A stretch of 64,000 bases of DNA from Treponema sp. (GCA_017449285.1 JAFSJX010000008.1:35760-99759), one strand, 5' to 3'. Counted from the stretch's first letter, positions 8,077 through 16,551 are shown. Notes: generated from the sequence alone by a model not told the origin. Numbers and translations are program-made.

Positions 8077-9108
8077 TTATCCCAATACGGTTCGCTCAAT
8101 CTCGAACATCTGGCTGCGGTACAGGCTGGAAATATTGTGTCCGTAGTCCGCAAGCAGCTGAATGATGTTGCGAGGATGATTTTTGGTGTCACAGCCGTTC
8201 AATCGGTCGCCCGCATCACCTAAGCCCGGCATGATGTACGCTTTTTCATTCATCACGGGGTCAACCCAAAGCGTATAGCAGGTGCAGTTTTCAAGCGCAC
8301 GCGTTACGCGGATAGAGCCTTTGAGCGTAGAAATCGTGTTGAAGAATGCGATTGACTTTGGCTTTACCCCTTGGCCTTGCAAATATTTTACGACCGTTAC
8401 CAAAGAGCCGCCCGTCGCATTCATCGGGTCTGCAAAAATCAAATCCTTTCCGTTCAGCCCGTCCAGATTGAAGAACGATTTGTCCAAATCAAGAATGTAT
8501 TCCATGTTGTTTTCGTTCTTGGTGTCGTTCCGGCTGATTTTAAAGAGCGCGAACGGGGTGAGATACCCTGTGGAAGAATATTCCTGAATCTCCTTTGACA
8601 CAATCATGCTCGGAAGCAATGCGCCGCGCAGCATAACGCACATCACGGTGTTGTTGATTTTGTGGTCAATGTCGGGAATCTTGTGAACCGCATAATTCTG
8701 CACGGGGAACGTGACCGGCGTTTTTACGATGATATGTCCTTTTTTGTCCGTCTTTTGATTTACGTAAGCCATTCTGAAAAGCATCTCGTACGCCCGCTGA
8801 CTGTAGTACATGAATTCCTGATGATCGGTACGCTCGTCACGCAGGCGGGAGATAACGCAACTTGCCTCTGCCTGTGCCTGCGTGTCCGTCTCGAACGAAT
8901 AAACCTTGATTGCAGGATGCTTTGCGCAGATGTCCTGCATCACTTTTCCCATCTTGTCGTACCCTTCAATGATTTTCTCTTTGTTTATGGGGTCAAAATA
9001 CTGCATCGTTTCCTTGAACATATCGTCCAATTGACGCAGTTCCTCGTTGTCTTCTTTGGTCAGATAGCCGTCCAAGTCCTCTGCCTTCAGAATAATAGTA
9101 TTGCTCAT
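8077..9108 (-). CDS. upp: Uracil phosphoribosyltransferase-like protein (long form)
   Basis: Converts uracil and PRPP to UMP. The C-terminal half has the PRPP loop as DPMNATGGS and the uracil-binding signature [12 protein letters not shown]. At 343 residues it is about 130 longer than the usual bacterial enzyme. The extra N-terminal part ([20 protein letters not shown]) shows no recognised domain. The start is the ATG at 9108, preceded by AAAGGAG; a frame extending to 9216 is unsupported. Adjacent to the uracil permease, it forms a salvage pair. It matches a long treponemal/eukaryote-like UPRT subgroup in layout, which is an inference from length. Confidence 0.82.
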   Translation of the reverse strand: MSNTIILKAEDLDGYLTKEDNEELRQLDDMFKETMQYFDPINKEKIIEGYDKMGKVMQDICAKHPAIKVYSFETDTQAQAEASCVISRLRDERTDHQEFMYYSQRAYEMLFRMAYVNQKTDKKGHIIVKTPVTFPVQNYAVHKIPDIDHKINNTVMCVMLRGALLPSMIVSKEIQEYSSTGYLTPFALFKISRNDTKNENNMEYILDLDKSFFNLDGLNGKDLIFADPMNATGGSLVTVVKYLQGQGVKPKSIAFFNTISTLKGSIRVTRALENCTCYTLWVDPVMNEKAYIMPGLGDAGDRLNGCDTKNHPRNIIQLLADYGHNISSLYRSQMFEIERTVLG

Positions 9109-9210
9109 GCGTACTCCTTTTTTCTTTATGATACTACACTTTTTTCCATAAATAAAGCGTTTTTTGCGCTTTCCTCCGCCAAAATTCTCCCCAAAAACGT
9201 AAAATTTTGC

Positions 9211-9238
9211 TTGCAATACTGCTATTTTTTTTTATACT
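9211..9238 (+). promoter_or_regulatory. Promoter with T9 tract in the spacer
   Basis: TTGCAA (9211-9216), 16-base spacer, TATACT (9233-9238). Nine consecutive T (9225-9233) fill the spacer next to the -10. A small CCGC-TTA-GGCGG hairpin follows in the leader before GGAGG and the ATG at 9291. Confidence 0.65.
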
Positions 9239-9290
9239 ATTCATAACAAAATCAATCCGCTTAGGCGGAGAATGTCATGGAGGATTATAC

Positions 9291-10109
9291 ATGAAAATGA
9301 CCAAAGTGCTCTTCGGAGCGGCAATTTTTGGGTTGGTGTTCGGATTCGCGTCTTGTAAGAATGAGGATGACGAAAACGATATGATTCAGGGTAGCGGTAG
9401 TAAATATACGATTGCGTATACAAATGAAACGAATGACGTGAGTCGCGGTTATTCTTCAACACGCGCAGGACATGATGGAGAACTTGTTCAGTTTACTTTT
9501 GATAAGTCTTCTACCGATGGTGGTGTTCTTGGCGTTATTTGGGATTTTAATGAAGAAAGTTCAACAAAGAAAAGAACATTTTGGGTTTTAGGACTTGCAG
9601 CAAACAGAAATTCTTCAAGTGGTTTGGAATATTATATTTCAAAATTCTACAATATAAGCGAAATCAATAGTCAGAATTTTGGTGCAGGTGTTTCAAAAAA
9701 CTCTTTGACTGAACTTGCAAGTACCATTTCGGCTGGCACGGCTTGTGAATTGGTAAAGAAAGACTTCACATCAACCGGTGTTGCTACTAAGGCATCTTCT
9801 CTTTCTATTTGGGCAGATATTTACCCAACTCTGGCAACCGGTACGCATGTTCCGGGAACAGAGGACAATAGAGCTGATTACACTGGTGGATTTACCGTAA
9901 AACTGTATTCAGCAGACCCGACAGGCAATGATATTGCTACCGAAATTGCGACCATTGATATTTCTACAAATGAAACAGGCTATACAGGGGCTGATAATCT
10001 TAAAGACAAAAAACTTGCTGTGTATGCAAATGTCTATGGCCAGAAATCTCTTAATGGAGCATGGAATTTGCTTGAAGATTACAATGAAGCCGAGGTTATC
10101 GAAGAATAG
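9291..10109 (+). CDS. Unknown lipoprotein
   Basis: A 272-residue secreted lipoprotein. The start is the ATG at 9291, behind GGAGG. The signal peptide ends in a lipobox with Cys22 (FGFASC). An acidic tether (KNEDDENDM) comes next, then a domain rich in Ser, Thr and Asn with probable beta structure (YTGGFTVKLYSADPTGNDIA). I do not recognise the family. It is monocistronic: its own promoter is upstream and two tandem terminators follow. Treponemes encode many such lineage-specific surface or periplasmic lipoproteins, so a role is not assigned. Confidence 0.8.
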   Translation: MKMTKVLFGAAIFGLVFGFASCKNEDDENDMIQGSGSKYTIAYTNETNDVSRGYSSTRAGHDGELVQFTFDKSSTDGGVLGVIWDFNEESSTKKRTFWVLGLAANRNSSSGLEYYISKFYNISEINSQNFGAGVSKNSLTELASTISAGTACELVKKDFTSTGVATKASSLSIWADIYPTLATGTHVPGTEDNRADYTGGFTVKLYSADPTGNDIATEIATIDISTNETGYTGADNLKDKKLAVYANVYGQKSLNGAWNLLEDYNEAEVIEE

Positions 10110-10129
10110 TTTTTTCTGAAAATCAAACG

Positions 10130-10158
10130 GTCTAACTTCCATGTGTTAGGCTGTTTTT
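10130..10158 (+). terminator. Terminator 1 after the lipoprotein
   Basis: GTCTAAC (10130-10136) pairs with GTTAGGC (10145-10151), followed by TGTTTTT. Confidence 0.7.
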
Positions 10159-10159
10159 G

Positions 10160-10187
10160 GGCGGGGGCGAAAGTTCCCGCCTTTTTT
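10160..10187 (+). terminator. Terminator 2 after the lipoprotein
   Basis: GGCGGG (10160-10165) pairs with CCCGCC (10176-10181), followed by six T. It directly follows terminator 1. Confidence 0.85.
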
Positions 10188-10243
10188 GTTTTGGAAAAAT
10201 CGTGGATATAACAAAAAATTATCTTAAAAAATAGCCTAAGGTG

Positions 10244-10277
10244 AAAAATCTCTGCCTATAAATAAATAGAGATTTTT
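10244..10277 (+). promoter_or_regulatory. Hairpin ending at the start codon of the PBECR-like gene
   Basis: AAAAATCTCT (10244-10253) is a perfect 10-bp inverted repeat of AGAGATTTTT (10268-10277), and the ATG is 10278. The only ribosome-site-like bases (AGAG) lie inside the right arm, so the hairpin would hide the initiation region. Confidence 0.6.
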
Positions 10278-10892
10278 ATGGCGAAAAATAGTTATGTACA
10301 TCGAAACAAAAAGCGGCATGTTTTAACTGAAAAAGAGATTGAAGAACTTCCTGTTATAACGCAGAATGAATTTGATAATGTTGTCGATATGTTATACCGC
10401 GAGCCAAATCCTGACTACAGGCATATCCCTAACATTATTCGGCTTCCACCGATTCGTCAGGCTCTTGCGGATACGCTTGGAATAATAAACAGCAATTTTT
10501 TCTTAAAGGCTACTGTCGCGCATATTCGTCCTCAGCGAAAATCGCAGTATGGTCAAAGTCTTCGAATTGATGAGATGAAAGGGCTTCTTGAATTTATGCG
10601 TACTGTTGATAACGCTTATAAGGATATGGCGAAAAATAATTTCTTTTTTGTCGGGATTGATTCGGAAAATAAAAAAAAAGCAAATAAAGTTGTATTTAAT
10701 AAAGACGAGCAAGGAAACTATATTGTGACAATCTCAAAAGTGGATATGGTCAATATCTTGGAAAAAGGAATCGTGGAAGTCAGGGCGGGAGTCGCACCCG
10801 CAATATGGAGCCCTCGTAAAGAGAGTTCCCCGCTTACTCGTTTCGCGCCATCCATGGCTTCCACTTTGAATCGGACTGAACCGACAAATTAA
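10278..10892 (+). CDS. Phage-type BECR-fold nuclease-like protein
   Basis: A 204-residue protein of phage or mobile-element type. Residues 75-170 (KATVAHIRPQRKSQYGQ, FFFVGIDSENKKKANKVVF, GNYIVTISKVDM) resemble the barnase-EndoU-ColicinE5-RelE-like (PBECR) nuclease domains found in phage head and toxin-like proteins. The N-terminal 70 residues are a basic then acidic region (EKEIEELPVITQNEFDNVVD). The tail (GVAPAIWSPRKESSPLTRF) is Ser/Pro-rich and disordered-looking. No other phage genes are near, so it is an orphan cargo gene or remnant. It has no clear ribosome site and its start abuts a hairpin. The family call is from memory of motifs and needs a profile search. Confidence 0.55.
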   Translation: MAKNSYVHRNKKRHVLTEKEIEELPVITQNEFDNVVDMLYREPNPDYRHIPNIIRLPPIRQALADTLGIINSNFFLKATVAHIRPQRKSQYGQSLRIDEMKGLLEFMRTVDNAYKDMAKNNFFFVGIDSENKKKANKVVFNKDEQGNYIVTISKVDMVNILEKGIVEVRAGVAPAIWSPRKESSPLTRFAPSMASTLNRTEPTN

Positions 10893-10919
10893 ATATAACA
10901 CAAAGCGGCAAAAAGTCAA

Positions 10920-10948
10920 GCGACAAACTTTTGCAAACGCGCTATACT
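10920..10948 (+). promoter_or_regulatory. Promoter of gluQ, predicted leaderless
   Basis: GCGACA (10920-10925), 17-base spacer, TATACT (10943-10948), then six bases to the ATG at 10955. The expected +1 is the A of the ATG. There is no ribosome binding site. Confidence 0.7.
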
Positions 10949-10954
10949 TTTTCT

Positions 10955-11878
10955 ATGCTAAAAGGACGTTTTGCGCCGTCTCCAAGCGGGCGGATGCACG
11001 TGGGGAATATCTATGCTGCGCTCATGTCATGGCTTTCCGTGCGGAAGCAGGACGGCTCGTGGCTTTTGCGCATTGAAGATTTGGACCGCCAGCGGTGCAA
11101 GCGCGAGTATGCGGACATTTTAATAGAAGATTTACGTTGGCTCGGATTGGATTGGGATGAGGGCGCATTTCTTGGTGATGCCAGCCAGTATTTTCAGTCT
11201 GAGCGCGATGCCGTGTACGAGCAATATTTTTCCGCGTTGCAAGCGCAGGGCTTGGTGTATGATTGTTTTTGCCGCCGCTCCGATTTGCTTGCTTCAAGCG
11301 CACCCCATGCAAGTGACGGAACGCCAGTGTATGCAGGAACGTGTCGCAACCTGACTGCGGCGGAACGGAAACGGCTCTTTCAGGAACGCGCTCCCGCAAA
11401 AAGAATCCGTGTGCCAGACCGCGCATCTGTTTTTACCGATGGGCACTATGGCGAGCAGCATTGCCATTTGCTGACAGATTGCGGGGATTTTATTCTTCGC
11501 CGCGCGGACGGAAACTTTGCCTACCAACTTGCCGTGGTCGTTGATGACGCGCTCATGGGTGTGACCGAAGTAGTGCGGGGCAGGGATTTGCTTTCTTCCA
11601 CGCACCAGCAGTTGTTTTTGTATAAGGTGCTGGGCTTTACCCCGCCGAAGTTCTATCATCTTCCCCTGCTCGTGAATGCGGACGGCAAGCGGCTTTCTAA
11701 ACGCGACAAAGACACCGATATGGGCTATCTCCGCGCGTACTTTTCACCTGAACAGATTATCGGGCATCTTATGCACCTCTGTGGTTTTACCGCGCACGAC
11801 GAGCCGCTTTCGCTTGAAGAAGCCATTACATTGTTTGACTGGCAGAAACTTCCTCAGAAAAATATCGTTTGTGACTAA
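10955..11878 (+). CDS. gluQ: Glutamyl-Q tRNA(Asp) synthetase
   Basis: Activates glutamate without tRNA and attaches it to queuosine in the tRNA-Asp anticodon loop. The 307-residue protein has only the catalytic half of a GluRS. It has a HIGH-like SGRMHVGN near residue 12 and a KMSKS-like KRLSKRD near residue 245. The zinc site CFC...Y...C (YDCFCRRSDLL, PVYAGTC) separates GluQ from full GluRS and matches the known spacing. The start is the ATG at 10955 next to a strong -10 box; a longer frame back to a TTG at 10931 would run through the promoter. It is probably monocistronic. Confidence 0.88.
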   Translation: MLKGRFAPSPSGRMHVGNIYAALMSWLSVRKQDGSWLLRIEDLDRQRCKREYADILIEDLRWLGLDWDEGAFLGDASQYFQSERDAVYEQYFSALQAQGLVYDCFCRRSDLLASSAPHASDGTPVYAGTCRNLTAAERKRLFQERAPAKRIRVPDRASVFTDGHYGEQHCHLLTDCGDFILRRADGNFAYQLAVVVDDALMGVTEVVRGRDLLSSTHQQLFLYKVLGFTPPKFYHLPLLVNADGKRLSKRDKDTDMGYLRAYFSPEQIIGHLMHLCGFTAHDEPLSLEEAITLFDWQKLPQKNIVCD

Positions 11879-11879
11879 G

Positions 11880-11990
11880 ATTTGGGCGCATCCGTTCGCT
11901 TTCGCTCACGGACGGGCTTTCCGTGGTTCCGCGCTAACCGCGCTCCATTCCTACGGAACGCTTCGCGCCACTCCAATCCCTTGCGCAATT
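11880..11990. repeat. GC-rich palindromic intergenic element
   Basis: Stretch between the convergent gluQ and thiE genes. It consists of nested inverted repeats such as CCGTTCGCTTTCGCTCACGG and GCGCTAACCGCGC. It has no open frame of its own and no T-run terminator. It resembles the GC-rich units at 548-722 and 59815-59895 in composition. Confidence 0.45.
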
Positions 11991-12683
11991 TTATCTTCTC
12001 CACGCATCAACCAGTTCTTTTGCCGCATCATAAGGCTTTTCCGCACCCGCCACGGCGGACACCACAAAGAATCCTTCCACGCCTGTGGATTTGAGCGCGG
12101 AAATATCAGCAAGTTTTACCCCGCCGCCAACCACGACGGGCAGTTTGCTCACCTTATGCAGTTCTTTCAGTTCATCAATGCTCCGCGTAACGACAATTCC
12201 TTCTTTGGTCAGACCGCAATCGGGCTTGGTTGCCGTCTCATGTAACGGACCTGCGCCAAAATAGTCAATCTCCGTGATGTCGGCAGATTTTGCGTAGTCA
12301 ATCAGATGGTCGGTTCGCGCCGAAAGCCCCACGATTGCGTCCTCTCCCAGATACTTTCGGCACACGCTCACGGGAATGTCGGTCTGCCCAACATGAATGC
12401 CGTCCACTTTGATTCCCTGCTCGCGGCAGGCAAGCACCACGTCAAGGCGGTCGTCCACCACCAGCGCGACAGAATCAGATTTTCCCAGCCGCGCAATCTC
12501 ATCGGCAGATTTGCGACAATCTTCTATTATATCACGCGCATCGCACTGCTTTGACCGAATCTGCACGAAGGTGAATCCCGCCCGCACCGCTTCAGCCACA
12601 ATCTGTTCCACCGGGCGACCCAACGTATTTTCACGCCCAACGACCAAATACGCGCTGATGTCAAAAGTGTTTCTGATGCTCAT
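11991..12683 (-). CDS. thiE: Thiamine phosphate synthase
   Basis: Joins HMP pyrophosphate and thiazole phosphate to thiamine monophosphate. The 230-residue TIM barrel shows the family motifs FVQIRSKQCDARDI (pyrophosphate side), DDRLDVVLACREQGIKVDGIHVGQTDIP and VVVGGGVKLADI. It follows thiM with only two bases between stop and start, so it is the second gene of a riboswitch-controlled operon. No thiD or thiC lies beside it. The pair looks like a thiazole and HMP salvage unit, with thiD or a transporter presumably elsewhere. Confidence 0.92.
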   Translation of the reverse strand: MSIRNTFDISAYLVVGRENTLGRPVEQIVAEAVRAGFTFVQIRSKQCDARDIIEDCRKSADEIARLGKSDSVALVVDDRLDVVLACREQGIKVDGIHVGQTDIPVSVCRKYLGEDAIVGLSARTDHLIDYAKSADITEIDYFGAGPLHETATKPDCGLTKEGIVVTRSIDELKELHKVSKLPVVVGGGVKLADISALKSTGVEGFFVVSAVAGAEKPYDAAKELVDAWRR

Positions 12684-12685
12684 GG

Positions 12686-13519
12686 CTAGTTTTCCTCAAA
12701 ACGGCACGGGTTTTGGGCGATGTCTTTAGGGGTCGCCTTGTACACCTCGTCGATAAAATTGGCTTGGAACGAAGCGGGCGCATCGGATTTTGCCTCGGCG
12801 CGTTTTCCCGCAAGATTGTACAATTGTGTCGCAGAAAGCGCGGCGGTAAACGGGTCGGTAACGGCGGCAAACACGGCGCACACGCCGCCAAGCGAACAGC
12901 CTGCGCCCGTAATTTTTTCCATAAAATGCGAGCCGCCCTCGCTGTAGGCGCAAATCCTTCCGTCTGTCACAAAATCGGTCTTTCCGCTCACCGCAACCGC
13001 GCCACCGATAAACTTTGCCAGAGCCATTGCCGCGCTTTTTGCGCTTGCCACATCGTCCACGCTGTCTACGCCACTTGGTCCTTTGGAAGTTGCCGCCGTC
13101 TCAATGCCCCACAGTTTTGCAAGCGCGATGATTTCGGAGGCGTTTCCGCGGACAATCGTGGGCGGGTACTGTTTAAAGCCGCGCAAAAGTTCCGTCCGCA
13201 GGCTTCCGATACCAATTGCCACCGGATCAAGTACCCAGTTCTTTTTGTTCTCGTGCAAAGTGCGGGCAGTGCGGGGCAACGTTTCCGCATAAATCGGAAA
13301 AAGCGTTCCCACGTTGATGTAGACCGCGTCGCCCACCTGCGCAATAAATTCGCCCTCGTCAGGAAGATAGACCATAGCCGCCGACCCGCCCGAAGCAATC
13401 TGCGCGTTCGCCACAAAATTAACGGTGACCGTATTGGTGATGGAAGGCGCAAGCGGCTTTGTGTCGCGCACTTTTTTCGCTGCCTCTGCAATTTTCTGCC
13501 TGATTTCCGATTCGTTCAT
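12686..13519 (-). CDS. thiM: Hydroxyethylthiazole kinase
   Basis: Phosphorylates 4-methyl-5-hydroxyethylthiazole for thiamine salvage. The 277-residue ribokinase-like protein has NTVTVNFVANAQIASGGSAAM (substrate site) near the N-terminus, DPVAIGIG and RGNASEI in the middle, and the catalytic-site motif MEKITGAGCSLGG near residue 205, whose Cys and Gly are typical. The ATG at 13519 follows GGAGG. It heads the thiM-thiE operon behind a TPP aptamer and terminator, so expression should fall when thiamine pyrophosphate is abundant. Confidence 0.93.
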   Translation of the reverse strand: MNESEIRQKIAEAAKKVRDTKPLAPSITNTVTVNFVANAQIASGGSAAMVYLPDEGEFIAQVGDAVYINVGTLFPIYAETLPRTARTLHENKKNWVLDPVAIGIGSLRTELLRGFKQYPPTIVRGNASEIIALAKLWGIETAATSKGPSGVDSVDDVASAKSAAMALAKFIGGAVAVSGKTDFVTDGRICAYSEGGSHFMEKITGAGCSLGGVCAVFAAVTDPFTAALSATQLYNLAGKRAEAKSDAPASFQANFIDEVYKATPKDIAQNPCRFEEN

Positions 13520-13533
13520 AGTTCCTCCAAAAT

Positions 13534-13558
13534 AAAAAGCCCGCCATTTGTGGCGAGC
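13534..13558 (-). terminator. Riboswitch expression-platform terminator
   Basis: Minus strand GCTCGCC (13552-13558) pairs with GGCGGGC (13539-13545), followed by TTTTTATTTT, directly between the TPP aptamer and the thiM ribosome site. This indicates control by transcription termination. Confidence 0.88.
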
Positions 13559-13572
13559 GTCAGTTTCCGAAA

Positions 13573-13688
13573 AATCTGCTCCCTACCACAGTGTTGGCTG
13601 TCAGGTTCAAAGGGTATCGCGTCAGTACGCTCTCTCAACGTGTCGGACTTCGCTTTGTTCAGTCTCACGTTCCCCTGCAATGTTGTAA
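13573..13688 (-). promoter_or_regulatory. TPP riboswitch (Thi box)
   Basis: On the minus strand GGGG is followed by the stem AACGTG/CACGTT enclosing a P3-like hairpin. TTGAGAG follows, close to the CTGAGA consensus, then the highly conserved ACCCTTTGAACCTGA, a short CAG/CTG hairpin, and GTAGGGA. These are the core elements of the TPP aptamer in the right order. It lies upstream of thiM-thiE with a terminator after it. The stretch 13689-13856 further upstream probably holds the promoter; a TTGCAA with a weak -10 is visible, but I could not fix it. Confidence 0.93.
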
Positions 13689-13856
13689 AGATATTCTTGC
13701 GCAAATCGGAATTTTTTGCAAGAGGGGAAGTAAGGGCTGCGCTCGAGTTTTGCGCCAGAACCGCGCTCGTTTGAAAAACTCTTTTGTGACACTGCCTGTA
13801 GCGGGAAAAATCGTTCGCAGAGAAATATGTAAAAAATCTTGAGAAAATCCTAATCT

Positions 13857-15206
13857 CTACTGCCGTTGAATGTAGGTCGCCTTGGGGCGAGCGGTGATGA
13901 TGACGCGACGGTTTGCGGCACGACCTTCGGGAGTGTCGTTTGAGGCAATTGGAACTGTGCCGCCATAACCACGGTACGAGAAAATTGAGCGTGGAAGTCC
14001 GTTCTGCACAAGCACGTCGATGATTGTCTGTGTTCGTTCCACGGAAAGCCGCATCTGACCAGCGGGTTTGTTCACGTCGGCGGTGTGTCCTTCAACGAGA
14101 ATCGTGTATGCGCTGTCGGCATTGATGCTTTTGAGCGAATCGGCAAGCCGCTGGAGTTTTGGAAGTTCGCTGGGCAACAGTTTTGCGCTGTCGGCGACAA
14201 ATTTTAAGTCATATAGGAATTGCAGTCCTGGAATGCCGTCAATGATAATCGGCGCGTCCACATCAGTGGCAAAATGTTGTTTTACGGTACGGTAATCGGT
14301 GTAGTAAGCCTCGTCTTTGAGCGGTGCGCCGACCGACTGAATCAATTTGTCCTTATCCAGCAGAATGACCACTTTGCCCTGCCGCAGAAGTTCCAGATTT
14401 TCGGGAACGGAAAGAATTTTGAGCGCGTCCTTGCGGGAAATCACGGGGTCAGTGCGGAATCTCCCATATACTCTGCGCGCGTGAATGTGCATCGGGTCAA
14501 GTCCGATTCTGTCCTGATATAAATCTTCGTTGTCCGACCAGTGATACAGAACCATCTGCTGTGCGCGTTCCAGTTCGGGGTCACCCATATTGCGCTCATA
14601 AATTAGGTTCATCTTTTCGTCCCAAATCTGCGGAAAAAAGCAGGGGCTTACGATGTCGTTGATGAATTCACCCTGTACGGGAAGCGAGCCTCGGGCATCA
14701 ATGATAATTCCGCTGTAGGGTCTGCTCGCGACTTCTTCAATCGGCTTTGCGTTTTTGTAGGGGTAGTGATGACGAATCATCAGGTCAGAAATTGCGGTCA
14801 GCTGAATCTTGTGATTAGTTCGCAGTTCGGAACCACCGTTTGCAAAAATCCCCGGAGTCCGTTCCCCTGCGTCAATGATGTCGGTCAGTTGCTCCAGCGT
14901 GATGTCATTTGAGAACACCAAGTCTCCCAGCTGCTGATATGAATTGACATACAGCGAAAGCAACGGGTCTTTTATCAGCTCGGGCATTTCTGTCTCAATC
15001 TTGTTGACCGCAGAATTTTTTCCCGATGGCATCTTGATTCCCGCCCGCTCCATATCCAGCGAAACCGCCGAAGAGAATGTGTCCTTTGTCCAGTCAATCG
15101 AACTTGCGGAAGAAATGACTGTCTGTTTTTGCGCGAATGACAAACTTATCGCCGAACAGAACAGAAATGAGAGGATATATTTTGCATGAAAATTTCGCAC
15201 CATCAT
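13857..15206 (-). CDS. OmpA-family peptidoglycan-associating protein
   Basis: A 449-residue exported protein. The signal peptide is ILSFLFCSAISLSFA, cut before QKQ. The C-terminal 110 residues are an OmpA/MotB-type domain: DSAYTILVEGHTADVNKPAGQ, then LSVERTQTIIDVL and EGRAANRRVIITA, including the Asp and Arg positions that bind diaminopimelate-type or related peptidoglycan peptides. The long N-terminal region (about 320 residues) has no domain I recognise; it includes PYSGIIIDARGSLPVQGE. It follows mltD with five bases between them, so the two envelope genes are co-transcribed. ATG-ATG at the start leaves a one-codon ambiguity. Confidence 0.85.
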   Translation of the reverse strand: MMVRNFHAKYILSFLFCSAISLSFAQKQTVISSASSIDWTKDTFSSAVSLDMERAGIKMPSGKNSAVNKIETEMPELIKDPLLSLYVNSYQQLGDLVFSNDITLEQLTDIIDAGERTPGIFANGGSELRTNHKIQLTAISDLMIRHHYPYKNAKPIEEVASRPYSGIIIDARGSLPVQGEFINDIVSPCFFPQIWDEKMNLIYERNMGDPELERAQQMVLYHWSDNEDLYQDRIGLDPMHIHARRVYGRFRTDPVISRKDALKILSVPENLELLRQGKVVILLDKDKLIQSVGAPLKDEAYYTDYRTVKQHFATDVDAPIIIDGIPGLQFLYDLKFVADSAKLLPSELPKLQRLADSLKSINADSAYTILVEGHTADVNKPAGQMRLSVERTQTIIDVLVQNGLPRSIFSYRGYGGTVPIASNDTPEGRAANRRVIITARPKATYIQRQ

Positions 15207-15211
15207 CTTAG

Positions 15212-16480
15212 TTAAGTTTCGGCATTTTTAACGGGAATGTAAAGCGTTTTACCCACGGAAAGCACGTCCTCCCTGCGAATTCTGTTTGCCGTGCAGATTT
15301 CGTCCACCGAACAGCCGTACAGCCGAGAAAGAAAGAATAGCGTCTCACCTTTGATGATTGTGTGCGGAATCAATTTTGTTTCGTTTCCTGTAGCGGAAAG
15401 TTTTTTTGCGCTTTCTGGGAAACCCGTTTTTTTTGCTTTTGCTACGGTATGTTGATTCGGGTGGAGCATCGTTTTCAGTGCAATCAGGGCGGCTTTCTCC
15501 ATTCCCAGCGGCAGACGGATGTTGTATTCATCTTGTGGCGGCGTACATCCTTGCACAAGCGCACAGTTCAGCATTTTGAGCGTGGTGTAGTCCAGCCGCA
15601 ATTCACCTGCAAGCCGCTCCAGCGTGATTTTGCTTTTGACCGTCACGTAGTCAAATTCTGCGAAACGTGTGTTTTTGGTAATTTCGGGAAGATGAATGTC
15701 GTAATTCGCTCCATGCTCGGAAAGTTCAGTAATTGCTAGGAATTTCGGCACGTACTGAACCGATTGGTCACGAAGCAGACCTTTTTCCGCGATGTACCAG
15801 AATGATTTTTGCGGCGATTTTGCAAGGATTCGTTTCATCGCGCCCGCACCACAGTTATAAGCGGCAATCGCAATCGCCCAGTCACCGAACATTCTGTAGT
15901 TGTCCTGCAATTTTGAGAGCGCGGCATCGGTACTCAGCCAAGGGTCAAGCCTCTCATCAATCCACTCATTTTTTTTCATGAACGGGGCGATGCTGTTCTC
16001 CATAAATTGCCACAATCCCCGCGCTCCGCTTCTGCTTGTTGCCAGCGGTTTGTATTCGCTTTCCACTACGGGAAGATATTCCAGCGCAGCGGGCATATTC
16101 CGTTTTTTCAGTTCCTGCCGAATGTAGAGCCGATACAATTCGCCGTTGTCCAACGTCTGCACGAGTGATTTTTTTGCGTACTCGGTGCCGGTGTAGGAGC
16201 GGATATATTTCTGAATCATGCTTTGGGCATACGGTTGATTCGGCACGTTAATTCCGCCGATGTGGGTGAGCGGCTTTTGTGCGCTTTCTTGTGTGATAGC
16301 GGAAGATTTTTTCTGCTCTTGTACGAGCAAGCTTTGTGCGAACGAAATTTCATTCGTCTCTGCCAAAATAGGAAGCAGCCCGTCAATAAACTTTTCTTCT
16401 GCGCTAGGAAGGTCTGCCGCAAATAAGAATGAGGCAAAAAACGAAAGAACCGCGCAAGCGCAAAGTAGTCGCATTTTCAT
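15212..16480 (-). CDS. MltD-like lytic transglycosylase with C-terminal LysM
   Basis: Periplasmic enzyme that cleaves peptidoglycan glycan strands. From the ATG at 16480 it has 422 residues. There is a signal peptide (LLCACAVLSFFASFLFA), then an SLT domain with the catalytic Glu in PVVESEYKP, followed by SGARGLWQFM and IAAYNCGAGAM, all typical of family 1 transglycosylases. A LysM repeat (IKGETLFFLSRLYGCS, ending VGKTLYIPV) is at the C-terminus. An in-frame extension upstream to 16564 overlaps the tsaD promoter and is unlikely. No ribosome site is present. A GATAAT lies six bases before the ATG, so leaderless translation is possible though the -35 is poor. Confidence 0.87.
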   Translation of the reverse strand: MKMRLLCACAVLSFFASFLFAADLPSAEEKFIDGLLPILAETNEISFAQSLLVQEQKKSSAITQESAQKPLTHIGGINVPNQPYAQSMIQKYIRSYTGTEYAKKSLVQTLDNGELYRLYIRQELKKRNMPAALEYLPVVESEYKPLATSRSGARGLWQFMENSIAPFMKKNEWIDERLDPWLSTDAALSKLQDNYRMFGDWAIAIAAYNCGAGAMKRILAKSPQKSFWYIAEKGLLRDQSVQYVPKFLAITELSEHGANYDIHLPEITKNTRFAEFDYVTVKSKITLERLAGELRLDYTTLKMLNCALVQGCTPPQDEYNIRLPLGMEKAALIALKTMLHPNQHTVAKAKKTGFPESAKKLSATGNETKLIPHTIIKGETLFFLSRLYGCSVDEICTANRIRREDVLSVGKTLYIPVKNAET

Positions 16481-16551
16481 ACCACGATTATCGGCAGAAA
16501 AACGCAGAAAAGACACAAAAACCGATTTTCGTGAGACGTGAACAGAACCCG

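Noticed and set aside
10790..10880. A tRNA gene on the minus strand
   Set aside because: A T-arm-like hairpin is present but the T-loop is atypical, the acceptor halves do not pair, and no D arm fits.
12713..13774. Open frame of 353 codons opposite thiM and its riboswitch
   Set aside because: It crosses the TPP aptamer and terminator, has a very basic, Cys/His-rich composition typical of antisense frames, and conflicts with thiM.
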